DNA from: Paenibacillus hemerocallicola | GTDB taxonomy: Bacteria; Bacillota; Bacilli; Paenibacillales; NBRC-103111 | Direction: 5' to 3' | Assembly (NCBI RefSeq): GCF_006265175.1 | Contig: NZ_VDCQ01000088.1 | Coordinates: 640 to 34,826, forward strand | Length of the DNA stretch: 34,187 bases | Shown here: piece after piece, positions 8,547-15,582 of the stretch | Layout: each line of letters begins with the position of its first letter | Position numbering within the stretch: position 1 is the stretch's first letter | Notes under the pieces: generated by a model | What the model was told of the DNA's origin: nothing | Database searches by the model: none | The model's input: only the letters and a program-made list of their open reading frames with translations | Program-made: the position numbers and the translations under genes

Positions 8547-9920
8547 ATGAGTTTCGACCGAGTGACATTGCCTGCGGAGAGCATCCCCGTATCCCGCGAT
8601 GTGGATGTCGTTGTCGTCGGAGGAGGAGCCTCCGGAATCGCGGCGGCGATCAGTGCGGCGGCGAATGGCGCCGACACGCTGCTGATCGAGCAGCGGGGAT
8701 TTCTTGGCGGGATGGGGACGGTCTCGCTTGTCCCGGCGTTTTGCCCGTTCACGGACAAGGAAAAACCGATTATCCGCGGCATCGGCATGGAGCTGATGGA
8801 GCGGATGAAGCAGGCGTGCAACGCCGACTACCGCAAGGAATACGAGCATGCGCTGGACTGGGTTCCGATCGACCCCGAGACGCTTAAGCGGATCTATGAC
8901 GATGCCGCTCTCGAGAACGGGGTATCGCTTTTGTTCCATACGTTCGTCTATGATGTCGTGCTGTCCGAAGACAAGCGGAACATCGAGGGGATCGTCATCG
9001 TCAACAAAAGCGGGCGATCGCTTGTCCGCTGCAAGTATGTTATCGATGCGACCGGTGATGCGGATATGGCCGCCTTGGCGGGAGTGCCGTTCCAGAAGGG
9101 CGGCGAGCAGGGCGAGCTGCAGCCGGGGACGATGTGCTACCTGCTGGCCAATGTGGACCGTCAACGGTTCCATGCCTTTTTGGAGGAAACCGGAGACACG
9201 GGACAGCTGCATCGAACGGTGGAACGGGCGATCGCGGACGGCGCGCTTCCGGAAGGACGCAAATCCATTTCCGGCCTCGCCTGGGTCAACGACTACTTGG
9301 TCGGCGTCAACTTCGGACACGTGTTCGGCGTAGACGGCACGAAGGCGGAGGACTTGACCCGCGGAGCGATCGAAGGACGCAGGCTGGCCGAGCGTCAGGT
9401 GCGGTTTTTCCGCGACTATGTGCCGGGCTTCGAGCAAGCGCATATGGTTGCGAGCGGCGAGCAGCTGGGCATCCGCGAGACGCGCCGCATCCAGGGCGAT
9501 TACGTGCTTACGGCGGAAGATTTTATGGAAGCCCGTTCGTTCGAGGACGACATCGCACGCAACGCCTACTATATCGATATTCATTTGGCCAACAGCCAAG
9601 GCAGCATGACGTTCACCCATTTGCCGCCCGGCAAATCCCACGGCGTGCCTTATCGCGTGCTGCTGCCTATCGGCATCGACAACATGTGGGTGCCTGGGCG
9701 GGCCGCTTCATCCGACCGCGCCGTTCAAGGCTCGCTGCGCGTCATGCCGAACTGCTTCGCGATGGGCCAGGCTTCGGGTACCGCTGCGGCCATGGCGCTG
9801 AAGGCGTCAGCGACTTCGCGGGGCGTGTCCGTTCCCCGTCTTCGCGAGCTGCTGTTGGAGCAGGGAGCGTGGCTTGGAGAAGCGCATAGCTCCGAGGCCG
9901 CGCAGCCATCAAACGCGTAA
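8547..9920 (+). CDS. FAD-dependent oxidoreductase (FAD_oxidored, PF12831-like)
   Basis: Predicted cytosolic flavoprotein of unknown substrate. Seen: an N-terminal Rossmann motif VVVVGGGASG (about residues 21-30) followed by an acidic residue in LLIEQRGFLGGMGT, a second nucleotide-binding stretch YVIDATGDADMAALAG, and the GIRETRRIQGDYVLT motif characteristic of this family, which is frequently found in carbohydrate operons. Length 457 aa is typical. As with permease 1, the AGGAGGAGG site abuts a first ATG (8541), so ATG 8547 is the better start. It lies 21 bp after the GH130 gene and is the last gene of the operon. A role in oxidising or reducing the imported sugar is inferred from position only. 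Confidence 0.87.
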   Translation: MSFDRVTLPAESIPVSRDVDVVVVGGGASGIAAAISAAANGADTLLIEQRGFLGGMGTVSLVPAFCPFTDKEKPIIRGIGMELMERMKQACNADYRKEYEHALDWVPIDPETLKRIYDDAALENGVSLLFHTFVYDVVLSEDKRNIEGIVIVNKSGRSLVRCKYVIDATGDADMAALAGVPFQKGGEQGELQPGTMCYLLANVDRQRFHAFLEETGDTGQLHRTVERAIADGALPEGRKSISGLAWVNDYLVGVNFGHVFGVDGTKAEDLTRGAIEGRRLAERQVRFFRDYVPGFEQAHMVASGEQLGIRETRRIQGDYVLTAEDFMEARSFEDDIARNAYYIDIHLANSQGSMTFTHLPPGKSHGVPYRVLLPIGIDNMWVPGRAASSDRAVQGSLRVMPNCFAMGQASGTAAAMALKASATSRGVSVPRLRELLLEQGAWLGEAHSSEAAQPSNA

Positions 9921-10102
9921 TCGCCTTGCTGTTCAGGCGGGCGGTCTCCCCGAGGAGGGGGCTTGGCCCGTCCAGAACGCAAGCTTGTCAACATTAGCTG
10001 CTACGCTTGCAGAGCATCGGTTATCCGCTGCTCTGTTTGGCGGTGCGTCTTAACAGCAAGAACGCCTATAAAAGCTCGGAACGGTTTGAACCTGACACAC
10101 TG

Positions 10103-10131
10103 TTGTCTTGTTTCCTCATGTACACTATCTA
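10103..10131 (+). promoter_or_regulatory. Candidate promoter of the effector-binding-domain gene
   Basis: TTGTCT at 10103-10108 and TATCTA at 10126-10131 with a 17-bp spacer, about 28 bp before the start codon. Confidence 0.35.
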
Positions 10132-10159
10132 TATCCGACCAGAAGAGGAGAACAAAACG

Positions 10160-10723
10160 ATGACAATCAATTACGAACAAAGAGACGCATTCCGACTGGC
10201 AGGTATAAGCGTTCGGACTACGAATGCCGACGAAACGGGCCCGAACGGACGCCTTCCCGAGTTGTGGGGAACCTATTTTCAAAACCCGCTATCGTCCGAG
10301 CCTGGGCTGCAAAACCGTCACCTTCTGTACGCTTTGTATACCGATTACGAAAGCGATGCTTCCGGCGAGTATACGGTTGTAATCGGACACGAATGTGCGG
10401 AGGGCGTGACGGAAAGCGTGGAGAAGCAGCAGGCAGCGGGCGTGACGGAGAGCATGGAGAAGCAGCAAGCAGCGGGTGTGGCGGAGAGCATGAGAAACTT
10501 GCAGGTGGCGGCCGTTCCGAAAGCCCGGTATATGGTGTTCGAAACCCCGAAAGGACCGTTTCATGAGACGGTCCCGCAAGCCTGGCGGGACATATGGGCT
10601 TACTTTGGGCAGTCCGCGGTCAAAAGGGCGTTCACGGGCGATTTCGAGCTGTACGATTTCACGCAAGGCGATCTCGAGGATACGGTTGTTCGCATTTACA
10701 TCGCGGTTCTGTCCGATTCCTAG
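10160..10723 (+). CDS. GyrI/Cass2-like effector-binding-domain protein with an internal repeat
   Basis: Stand-alone small-molecule-binding domain of the AraC-effector/GyrI-like superfamily, similar in layout to Bacillus YdeE-type proteins. Seen: FRLAGISVRTTN at the N-terminus, ALYTDYESDASGEYTVVIGHE in the middle, YMVFETPKGPF, an aromatic PQAWRDIWAYF helix, and FTGDFELYDF near the C-terminus. There is no DNA-binding domain, so it may buffer or sense a ligand rather than regulate directly. The frame is open upstream to 10007, but GAAGAGGAG precedes ATG 10160 and that start gives 187 aa with a proper domain start. Three 12-residue repeats rich in Glu, Lys and Gln are inserted in the loop between the VIGHE strand and the YMVFE strand. 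The ligand is unknown. Confidence 0.8.
   Translation: MTINYEQRDAFRLAGISVRTTNADETGPNGRLPELWGTYFQNPLSSEPGLQNRHLLYALYTDYESDASGEYTVVIGHECAEGVTESVEKQQAAGVTESMEKQQAAGVAESMRNLQVAAVPKARYMVFETPKGPFHETVPQAWRDIWAYFGQSAVKRAFTGDFELYDFTQGDLEDTVVRIYIAVLSDS
10403..10510 (+). repeat. 36-bp in-frame tandem repeat, three copies
   Basis: Units at 10403-10438, 10439-10474 and 10475-10510 encode GVTESVEKQQAA, GVTESMEKQQAA and GVAESMRNLQVA. The first two differ by only a few bases; the third is more diverged. This looks like recent duplication within a coding loop. Confidence 0.92.
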
Positions 10724-10755
10724 ACTAATAGTGCTTCTGCCGGCGGAAGTGGCAT

Positions 10756-10774
10756 AAGCCGGTTAAAACGGCTT
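10756..10774. other. Small hairpin downstream of the effector-binding gene
   Basis: AAGCCG/CGGCTT 6-bp stem with a 7-nt loop and no T-tract on either strand. It may mark a transcript end but is not a convincing terminator. Confidence 0.35.
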
Positions 10775-10798
10775 GAACGGTCTTATGGGTGGCGATGG

Positions 10799-11017
10799 CG
10801 GAACATTTATTTCCTCTATTGATCGGGTAAGGAACAAAAATTTCCTCAATCGCGGCCAACGGGCAGGCGGACGGCTCAATTCGGAAGGAAAAGTTCCTCT
10901 ATTTGAAATAATGCGTGCGGAAAGCGCCTTTCTTGGGCCGATAAAGGAACAAATCCTTCCTCAAAGCCCGGTTTTGGCGGATTTCGAAGACGATAACGGA
11001 ACTTTTTATTCCGCTTG
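10799..11017. repeat. Intergenic array of GGAAC...TTCC palindromic repeats (array 1)
   Basis: Five related units begin near 10799, 10829, 10883, 10944 and 10996. Each has the pattern (C/A)GGAA(C) - 5 to 7 A/T-rich bases - TTCC(T/G)C, usually followed by TATT or AAT, with the same orientation throughout. Spacing is 30 bp between the first two and 52-61 bp after that. The stretch is open in one frame (10773-11087) but has no RBS and a repeat-driven composition, so I do not call a gene. It fills the gap downstream of the minus-strand TIGR02206 gene. Confidence 0.7.
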
Positions 11018-11174
11018 CTGCGCCAAGTGGGCATACGAACAACCGCGCCCCGGTTCGGTTCATAAATTAACGGTTAGCTGTCGATGACGCGATTGTTGAT
11101 CGTTTCAAATACCGATTGCCGGAGGCGGGGGCTACGATCGGATGACTGGTTTTCGTCATTGTGCGCCAGTCCGA

Positions 11175-11915
11175 CTAATAGCCGGTATCGCTCCGCTTCT
11201 TGGCCGGGGACGAGGGTGCGATGGCGAACGGCCAATATAATAGCAAGAAAATCGCCATAGCGGCGGCCTCCATCGAGAGCAAGTACCACGGATACGGTCC
11301 GAGGTAATCGAGCAGCGAGACGGTGTCGGGTTTGCCTGCCACGAACATGTAATTGCCGCCAGTTATACGATTGACGAAGAAGACGACGACAAGAGCGACG
11401 TTCAGAAAGCCCATCGTAATGAAAATCGATTTCAAAGTCGGCCGGAACCGCTCCACCCAGACCATATAGAGGGCGGCCAGGACGATCGCGATATGGGCGG
11501 CGAAAAACTCGATAAACCGGAAATGGGGAAAATCGTAATACAGGACAGGCGTCAACAAGGCTTGAACGGCCCCGCCGATGCCGGCGAAGTAGACGATCTG
11601 GAACAGGAAACGGCTCCTGAGGAGCAGCATGGCCACACCCAAGTACAAGGACAGGCTGCAAAGCTCGAGCGGCAGCGTGTCCTTGACGCTGTATACATTC
11701 TCGGCCACGTACCACGCGTTAAGCGACAACTCCGATGCGGTCAGCACGACCGCCAGAACGTACCTGCCGTATCGGCTTCTTTTCCCTTCACTCAGCCAAT
11801 GACGGCCGGCATACAACAAAACGACCAAAGCGACGAATATAGCCAATGCGATAAGATGAGGTTGGGAATACGCGATAAACGCATCCGGACTGCTGGCGTC
11901 CGTATAACGACTCAT
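11175..11915 (-). CDS. TIGR02206 (YwaF-like) integral membrane protein
   Basis: Uncharacterised polytopic membrane protein of about 246 aa with seven or so hydrophobic segments. Recognisable family features are the N-terminal FIAYSQPHLIAL segment, NAWYVAENVYSVKDTLPLELCSLSLYLG, and the GGNYMFVAGKPDTVSLLDYLGPYPWYLLS region. The open frame extends 17 codons further upstream, but AAGGGGGG lies about nine bases before the ATG at 11915, giving the usual family N-terminus MSRYTDAS. The function of the family is not established. The gene stands alone on the minus strand and is flanked on both sides by arrays of short palindromic repeats. Confidence 0.88.
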   Translation of the reverse strand: MSRYTDASSPDAFIAYSQPHLIALAIFVALVVLLYAGRHWLSEGKRSRYGRYVLAVVLTASELSLNAWYVAENVYSVKDTLPLELCSLSLYLGVAMLLLRSRFLFQIVYFAGIGGAVQALLTPVLYYDFPHFRFIEFFAAHIAIVLAALYMVWVERFRPTLKSIFITMGFLNVALVVVFFVNRITGGNYMFVAGKPDTVSLLDYLGPYPWYLLSMEAAAMAIFLLLYWPFAIAPSSPAKKRSDTGY

Positions 11916-11965
11916 GTGCAAACGCCCCCCTTGAATGAAACTTTCTCTTTTTCGTTCCCGTAACA

Positions 11966-11994
11966 TATAAACCTTGCTAAAATCGTTATCCCAA
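11966..11994 (-). promoter_or_regulatory. Candidate promoter of the TIGR02206 gene
   Basis: On the minus strand TTGGGA (11989-11994) and TTTATA (11966-11971) are 17 bp apart, placing the transcript start about 44 nt upstream of the ATG. Confidence 0.4.
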
Positions 11995-12133
11995 AATTGC
12001 GTCGACGACGGCTGAGCTATAGGATTATTTTACCATGAGCTCCAAGGGATGTATCCTTCATTTTTAACTTCGAACGTATAATCCCCTTGATTTGAATGTC
12101 TTTTGGTGGGCATGAGCAACACGTTGCCTATGT

Positions 12134-12323
12134 ATAGCGGTACAAAATTCCGCTATTGTCGCGAATTTCGCTGCACTCCCGATTATAACGGAACCGGCTT
12201 CCTCTATTTCGACCTTTTCCGGGTAAAGATGAACGTGAACGACGTTATAGAGGAATGGTTTTCCGTTATTTTGCCATGGGCACTCGTATTCGGATCAATA
12301 GCGTACTCCAGTTCCGCTATTTG
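12134..12323. repeat. Intergenic array of GCGGAA...TTCCGCTATT palindromic repeats (array 2)
   Basis: Four units related to array 1 begin near 12134, 12188, 12246 and 12297, spaced 51-58 bp. Two are clean dyads: ATAGCGG (12134-12140)/CCGCTAT (12150-12156) with a 9-nt loop, and AATAGCG (12297-12303)/CGCTATT (12315-12321) with an 11-nt loop. The others keep GGAA...TTCC cores at 12190-12202 and 12252-12264. All have a right-hand TATT(T) tail on the + strand, as in array 1. The 73-codon open frame over the array has repeat-driven composition and is not called. Confidence 0.72.
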
Positions 12324-12521
12324 ATAGATTCGCGCTCTCGCCAATGCCGACATTGGCGGCAAGCTTACACCGCATCACACGCTGCATACCATTCTGTACG
12401 CGAATATGCTGCGGACTGCGGACCATTTAGAGTACGATTGCCGCAATAGAACAGGTTCGAGCCATACGATATGTATCGATTCATCAATAAAGCTTTACGG
12501 AGAAGTAGCCTATACAAATCC

Positions 12522-12547
12522 AAAGCCGCAGCTCGTGCTGCGGCTTT
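12522..12547 (-). terminator. Terminator of the AlkZ-like gene
   Basis: Perfect 11-bp stem AAAGCCGCAGC/GCTGCGGCTTT with a 4-nt loop, 7 bp beyond the minus-strand stop. The following minus-strand bases (GGATTTG) are only moderately T-rich. Confidence 0.7.
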
Positions 12548-12553
12548 GATCCG

Positions 12554-13708
12554 TTATTCAGGGAGCGCGAAGCGGATATCGCGCGAGACCGCATCGGCAG
12601 CGGCGAAGTCGAGCAGCCGGGAGCCTTCCTCGAGCAGCGCGGCGGAATTATCCGCAGACAGCGCGCCGAAAGACTCGATCGTCAACGTTGCGGCCTTGCG
12701 ATGGCGCTCGATTCTCCATATTCCGCCGACGAAGCCGTCTACCAGAATAGTGGCGCGGATAATCCCGTTTTCGGTAAATACGAGCGAACGGTGCTCGTCG
12801 GCGATAATGCGGGTGCGGTCGGCGTAAGACAGAAGCATGTTGTCGAACTCGGACAAAAACCGTACCGGCGCCGGGATGTCCGGATCGGGCAGCGGGCCGT
12901 CAATCACATCCAACAGCTCGTTGCCGTCCGCGTCTTCATACGCGACGAGCTGTGGCCGAAGCCTATCGACCGCTTCGTTCAAGCGGGTAAGACCGGACCA
13001 CACCTGCATATCCTTGACCGTGGCCGGGCCGAATGCAGCCAAGTACCGCAAGATCATTCCGTCGGGCTCCGTAACGGAATCGAGCGGTCGTCCCAGCCAG
13101 GCTTCGACCGATGTGTGGGCGGCTTGCCCGCTCGAGCCCCATATTCCGCGGGGCGGAATTTGGACGAGCGGTACAATATTGCGTACCGTGTTCGCGAGGG
13201 CGGCCGGTTCGCGACCCGGGAACTGTTCGAGCAGCAGCTTGCCAAGCTCGCCGAACGTCATAGGCTGATCTTCGACGATCGCACGCCCGGCAGCCGCAAG
13301 CTTCCCGATGTCCAGTCCGGCGAGGCGTTTGCCGTACGAGCCGGTCAAGGCGCGCTCCAGAAACGGCTGCAGGACGGGACGGAAGGCGAGGCAGTCCCGT
13401 GCGGTCACCAAATGAATCGTCGAACGCATGAGCGCAATCCGCACCGCTTGCCGACTGCGCATCAATTCGGACAAATCCTCGTGACGGAAGCCGTTCAACC
13501 GTGCCCACAGCCCGATATATGGCGGATTGGGCACTTGCGCCTGCATCCCGGCAAGACGTTCGAGCGCGTCCGGGACGGACATGTCCGCTCTCCGCAGCAG
13601 CAGCTGGCGTTCGAGCAAAGCGCGGTTCAAGGCGCGTTTGCCGAGTACGGCTTCCGGTTTTTGCCCTTTGCGGCCGAGAGCTGTGTCCCGCCGTGTATTT
13701 GCTTCCAT
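12554..13708 (-). CDS. Winged-helix (HTH_42) protein, AlkZ/YcaQ-like DNA glycosylase candidate
   Basis: 384-aa member of the HTH_42 family, which includes Streptomyces AlkZ and E. coli YcaQ, DNA glycosylases that remove bulky alkylated bases and unhook interstrand crosslinks. Seen: LERQLLLRRAD helix, RLAGMQAQVPNPPYIGLWARL with Gln56-Ala-Gln58 in the position of the catalytic Q-x-Q motif of AlkZ (YcaQ-like members have Q-x-D), and MRSTIHLVTARDC. Start: AAAGGAG precedes ATG 13708 at good spacing. It is a single-gene transcript with an extended -10 promoter and its own terminator. No biosynthetic cluster for a DNA-alkylating product is visible, so a general repair role is likelier than self-resistance. 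Activity is inferred from motif and family. Confidence 0.8.
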   Translation of the reverse strand: MEANTRRDTALGRKGQKPEAVLGKRALNRALLERQLLLRRADMSVPDALERLAGMQAQVPNPPYIGLWARLNGFRHEDLSELMRSRQAVRIALMRSTIHLVTARDCLAFRPVLQPFLERALTGSYGKRLAGLDIGKLAAAGRAIVEDQPMTFGELGKLLLEQFPGREPAALANTVRNIVPLVQIPPRGIWGSSGQAAHTSVEAWLGRPLDSVTEPDGMILRYLAAFGPATVKDMQVWSGLTRLNEAVDRLRPQLVAYEDADGNELLDVIDGPLPDPDIPAPVRFLSEFDNMLLSYADRTRIIADEHRSLVFTENGIIRATILVDGFVGGIWRIERHRKAATLTIESFGALSADNSAALLEEGSRLLDFAAADAVSRDIRFALPE

Positions 13709-13749
13709 TATGAAGTCTCCTTTAATGTTCGTTCGGACTCTATATACTT

Positions 13750-13758
13750 ATTATACCA
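13750..13758 (-). promoter_or_regulatory. Extended -10 promoter of the AlkZ-like gene
   Basis: Minus strand TGGTATAAT (TG-n-TATAAT) with no good -35; the transcript would start about 35 nt before the ATG. A 5-bp dyad CTGAC/GTCAG (13766-13782) lies just upstream and could be an operator. Confidence 0.5.
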
Positions 13759-13822
13759 GTCCATCCTGACAGTTGCCGTCAGTGAAGACGGGACGTTATC
13801 GACCGCATGATCCACGGCAAAA

Positions 13823-13853
13823 AGAGGCCGATCGGCCTCTCGGGTTGCTTTTT
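13823..13853. terminator. Symmetric terminator, probably bidirectional
   Basis: Perfect 8-bp stem AGAGGCCG/CGGCCTCT with a 2-nt AT centre. On the minus strand a run of five T follows immediately; on the + strand a T-run follows after eight bases. It is a backstop for the pirin operon reading leftwards. Confidence 0.65.
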
Positions 13854-13883
13854 ATCGTTAAAGAAAGAAAAAAAATTTAACTT

Positions 13884-13920
13884 CGCTAAAGCGGTAAAGG
13901 GTGATGAGACTTTCTTTACC
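13884..13920 (-). terminator. Secondary minus-strand hairpins before a long T-run
   Basis: GGTAAAG (13893-13899)/CTTTACC (13914-13920), and the small CGC-TAAA-GCG hairpin at 13884-13893, precede a minus-strand stretch of nine T at 13868-13876. Likely part of a stacked terminator. Confidence 0.4.
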
Positions 13921-13946
13921 AAGAAAAACAACCGCTAAATCGCGGT
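13921..13946 (-). terminator. Terminator of the MarR-pirin operon
   Basis: On the minus strand ACCGC/GCGGT with a 6-nt loop is followed by TGTTTTTCTT, 66 bp after the pirin stop codon. Confidence 0.65.
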
Positions 13947-14011
13947 CGTTCATCTTCGAAATACGTCGGTAGACTTTTTCTTATAAAATGTCCGGTGCGG
14001 ACAATCGTCGA

Positions 14012-14788
14012 TTATCGCTTATTGTACAAAGGATAGTCCACCCGTGTCGGCACTTCGATGGCGATAAGCCGCAGCGCCCCTTCCTCCCCGGCTTTGATCA
14101 CAAGGTCTTCCCCGGCTTCGGCATCGATGACGACAAAGTCCTTGTGACTGACGGATACGGAATGCGGCGTGTCGTCCGCGCGATCAAGCATTCCGTTCCC
14201 GCGTATCGCCAAGAGGGCCAAGGAGCGCCCGGCCGCCAGCTTCCGGCGATATTCGCCGCCGGGGGAGAAGGTCAAGTCCCACATGGCTGCGTCTGTCGCG
14301 AGGACGACCGGTGAGCCGCCGCCGATGACGGATTTGACGGTGACGCCGTCCTGCCGTACGCTCGGAAATTGCTCATGCTCGAATTGATGGTAGGTCGGCG
14401 GCGTCAGTCTCGATTTGCGCAGATCGGGCTCGAACCAAATTTGGAAGCCTTCCATGTCCGGCCCCACGAATCGCTCCTCGTGAGAAACGCCCGAGCCGGT
14501 CTGCATCACTTGTGCGCCGCCCGGTCCGATCTCGCTGTTCGTTCCCAGCGAATCGCCGTGCACGGCCGTTCCTTGGACCACGTAGGTCAGGATCTCGAAC
14601 GCCTGATGCGGATGCGGCGGAATGTAGCCATCCTGCTGAGCGAAAGCCCATGCCCAGTAGAAGAGCGGGCCTACCCGTTTCACGGCGCTGCCTTCGCCGG
14701 GAAATCCGATCGGCTTTTGTTCGGTTATTTTGCCTCCGTCGAACTCGCCTTCCCCTTGCTCAGCCGCCGTATATAGTTGAACAGCCAT
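14012..14788 (-). CDS. Pirin family protein
   Basis: Cytosolic bicupin of the pirin family; some bacterial pirins have quercetin dioxygenase activity, others bind partner enzymes. The N-terminal cupin keeps all four metal ligands: His59 and His61 in PPHPHQAFE, and His103 and Glu105 in GVSHEER. The motifs ILTYVVQGTAVHGDS and GGAQVMQTGSG are also standard. The frame extends nine codons upstream, but AAAGGAGG sits correctly for ATG 14788, giving 258 aa. It lies 30 bp downstream of a MarR gene on the same strand, so it is probably regulated by that repressor in response to a phenolic or oxidant signal; the signal is inferred. Confidence 0.9.
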   Translation of the reverse strand: MAVQLYTAAEQGEGEFDGGKITEQKPIGFPGEGSAVKRVGPLFYWAWAFAQQDGYIPPHPHQAFEILTYVVQGTAVHGDSLGTNSEIGPGGAQVMQTGSGVSHEERFVGPDMEGFQIWFEPDLRKSRLTPPTYHQFEHEQFPSVRQDGVTVKSVIGGGSPVVLATDAAMWDLTFSPGGEYRRKLAAGRSLALLAIRGNGMLDRADDTPHSVSVSHKDFVVIDAEAGEDLVIKAGEEGALRLIAIEVPTRVDYPLYNKR

Positions 14789-14818
14789 CGTAATTTCCTC
14801 CTTTGACATAAACACGAG

Positions 14819-15265
14819 TTATTTTTTGAAGCTTTGCTCCGCGCTGTGTCCCAGCTTCTTCAGCAGCTCCGCGGCCGCTTGCTTTTCTTCCGAAGTCAGC
14901 CCTTTGACAGCCTCCTCGATAACGGCCGTATGCTCCGGAAACGTGTCTTCGATAAACGCTTTGCCTTTGTCGGTAATTTCGGCAAACCAGACCCGTCGGT
15001 CTTCGGGCGAGGCTACGCGCGCGACAAACTCCTTTTGCACCAGCTTGTCGACCACGTACGTAATATTTCCGCTTGTCATCAATATTTTCTCGCCGATCTG
15101 CTGCAGCGGCTGGCGTCCTTTATGATACAGCAGCTCCAGTACGCCAAATTCGGTCCGGTTCAGCCCGATTCTGCGTATGTGCCGGTCGGCGTGCGCGTTA
15201 ACCCATTGGCTTGCTCTGGACAAGACGATGAACAGCTGCAACGAATCGTTTGCGGGTTTTGCCAC
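14819..15265 (-). CDS. MarR family transcriptional regulator
   Basis: 148-aa winged-helix repressor. Seen: an N-terminal dimerisation helix, the LNRTEFGVLELLYHKG helix, the recognition region ILMTSGNITYVVDKLVQKEFV, and the wing with the family's DRR signature in ASPEDRRVWFAEITDKG. The GTG at 15265 is preceded by AAAGGAGG; the upstream TTG at 15331 has no such site. It heads a two-gene operon with pirin. A 7-4-7 dyad overlaps the -10 of its promoter, the standard arrangement for MarR autorepression. No redox cysteine is visible in the chosen reading frame, so a bound-ligand rather than a thiol switch is more likely. Confidence 0.9.
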   Translation of the reverse strand: MAKPANDSLQLFIVLSRASQWVNAHADRHIRRIGLNRTEFGVLELLYHKGRQPLQQIGEKILMTSGNITYVVDKLVQKEFVARVASPEDRRVWFAEITDKGKAFIEDTFPEHTAVIEEAVKGLTSEEKQAAAELLKKLGHSAEQSFKK

Positions 15266-15431
15266 GAATGCGGCCTCCTTTCCGGAACTAATACACGATG
15301 GGTGGAAATGCTCCGTACAACTGCCCGTCAAATCGGAAATCCGCAGGTTAACGGACCGGGCACTTGCGCCAGCGCGTACTTGTGCGTTACGCTATTGGTT
15401 GCGATAAAGAAAATAAAATCTATGTTTCATT

Positions 15432-15449
15432 TATCTTAATTTTAAGATA
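15432..15449. promoter_or_regulatory. MarR-type operator
   Basis: Perfect dyad TATCTTA-ATTT-TAAGATA. It contains the minus-strand -10 hexamer of the MarR-pirin promoter, so binding would block RNA polymerase. Confidence 0.75.
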
Positions 15450-15472
15450 TATCGTTGCGGGAATATTGTCAA
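15444..15472 (-). promoter_or_regulatory. Sigma-A promoter of the MarR-pirin operon
   Basis: Minus strand TTGACA (15467-15472) and TATCTT (15444-15449) with a 17-bp spacer. It leaves a leader of about 170 nt before the GTG start. Confidence 0.75.
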
Positions 15473-15491
15473 GTGCTTTCTTATCACCCGA

Positions 15492-15521
15492 TTGGACGCC
15501 ACCCCTCGTTTCCCCTATACT
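15492..15521 (+). promoter_or_regulatory. Promoter of the DEAD-box helicase gene
   Basis: TTGGAC (15492-15497) and TATACT (15516-15521) with an 18-bp spacer, divergent from the MarR promoter with the two -35 elements only 19 bp apart. Confidence 0.65.
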
Positions 15522-15525
15522 ATTA

Positions 15526-15582
15526 GCATCATTCCCTAATTGATGCGGTCGTTATCCGGCCGCCGGAAAAGAGGTAACACCT
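15526..15582 (+). promoter_or_regulatory. Structured 5' leader of the DEAD-box helicase gene
   Basis: Three small hairpins in a row: GCATCA/TGATGC (15526-15546), TCCGG/CCGGA (15555-15567), and AGGT/ACCT (15572-15582) in which the ribosome-binding AGGT can pair with the bases just before the TTG start. Such a leader could make translation temperature- or helicase-dependent; that is inference. Confidence 0.4.

Noticed and set aside
7554-9641. 695-codon antisense open frame over GH130 and the flavoprotein
   Set aside because: Opposite two genes with strong family motifs; no RBS or recognisable domain.
9921-10010. Terminator after the flavoprotein gene
   Set aside because: Only weak G/C dyads (CGCCT/AGGCG; CTCCCC/GGGGG) without a T-run, so not called.
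10799-11017. CRISPR array
   Set aside because: Units are imperfect, short and palindromic, with spacers that are themselves partly related; no cas genes are present.
10773-11087. Open frame over repeat array 1
   Set aside because: Same reason; composition follows the GGAAC/TTCC repeats.
12103-12324. Small open frame over repeat array 2
   Set aside because: Codes only for the repeat units (FRYCREF-type peptides) and has no ribosome site.
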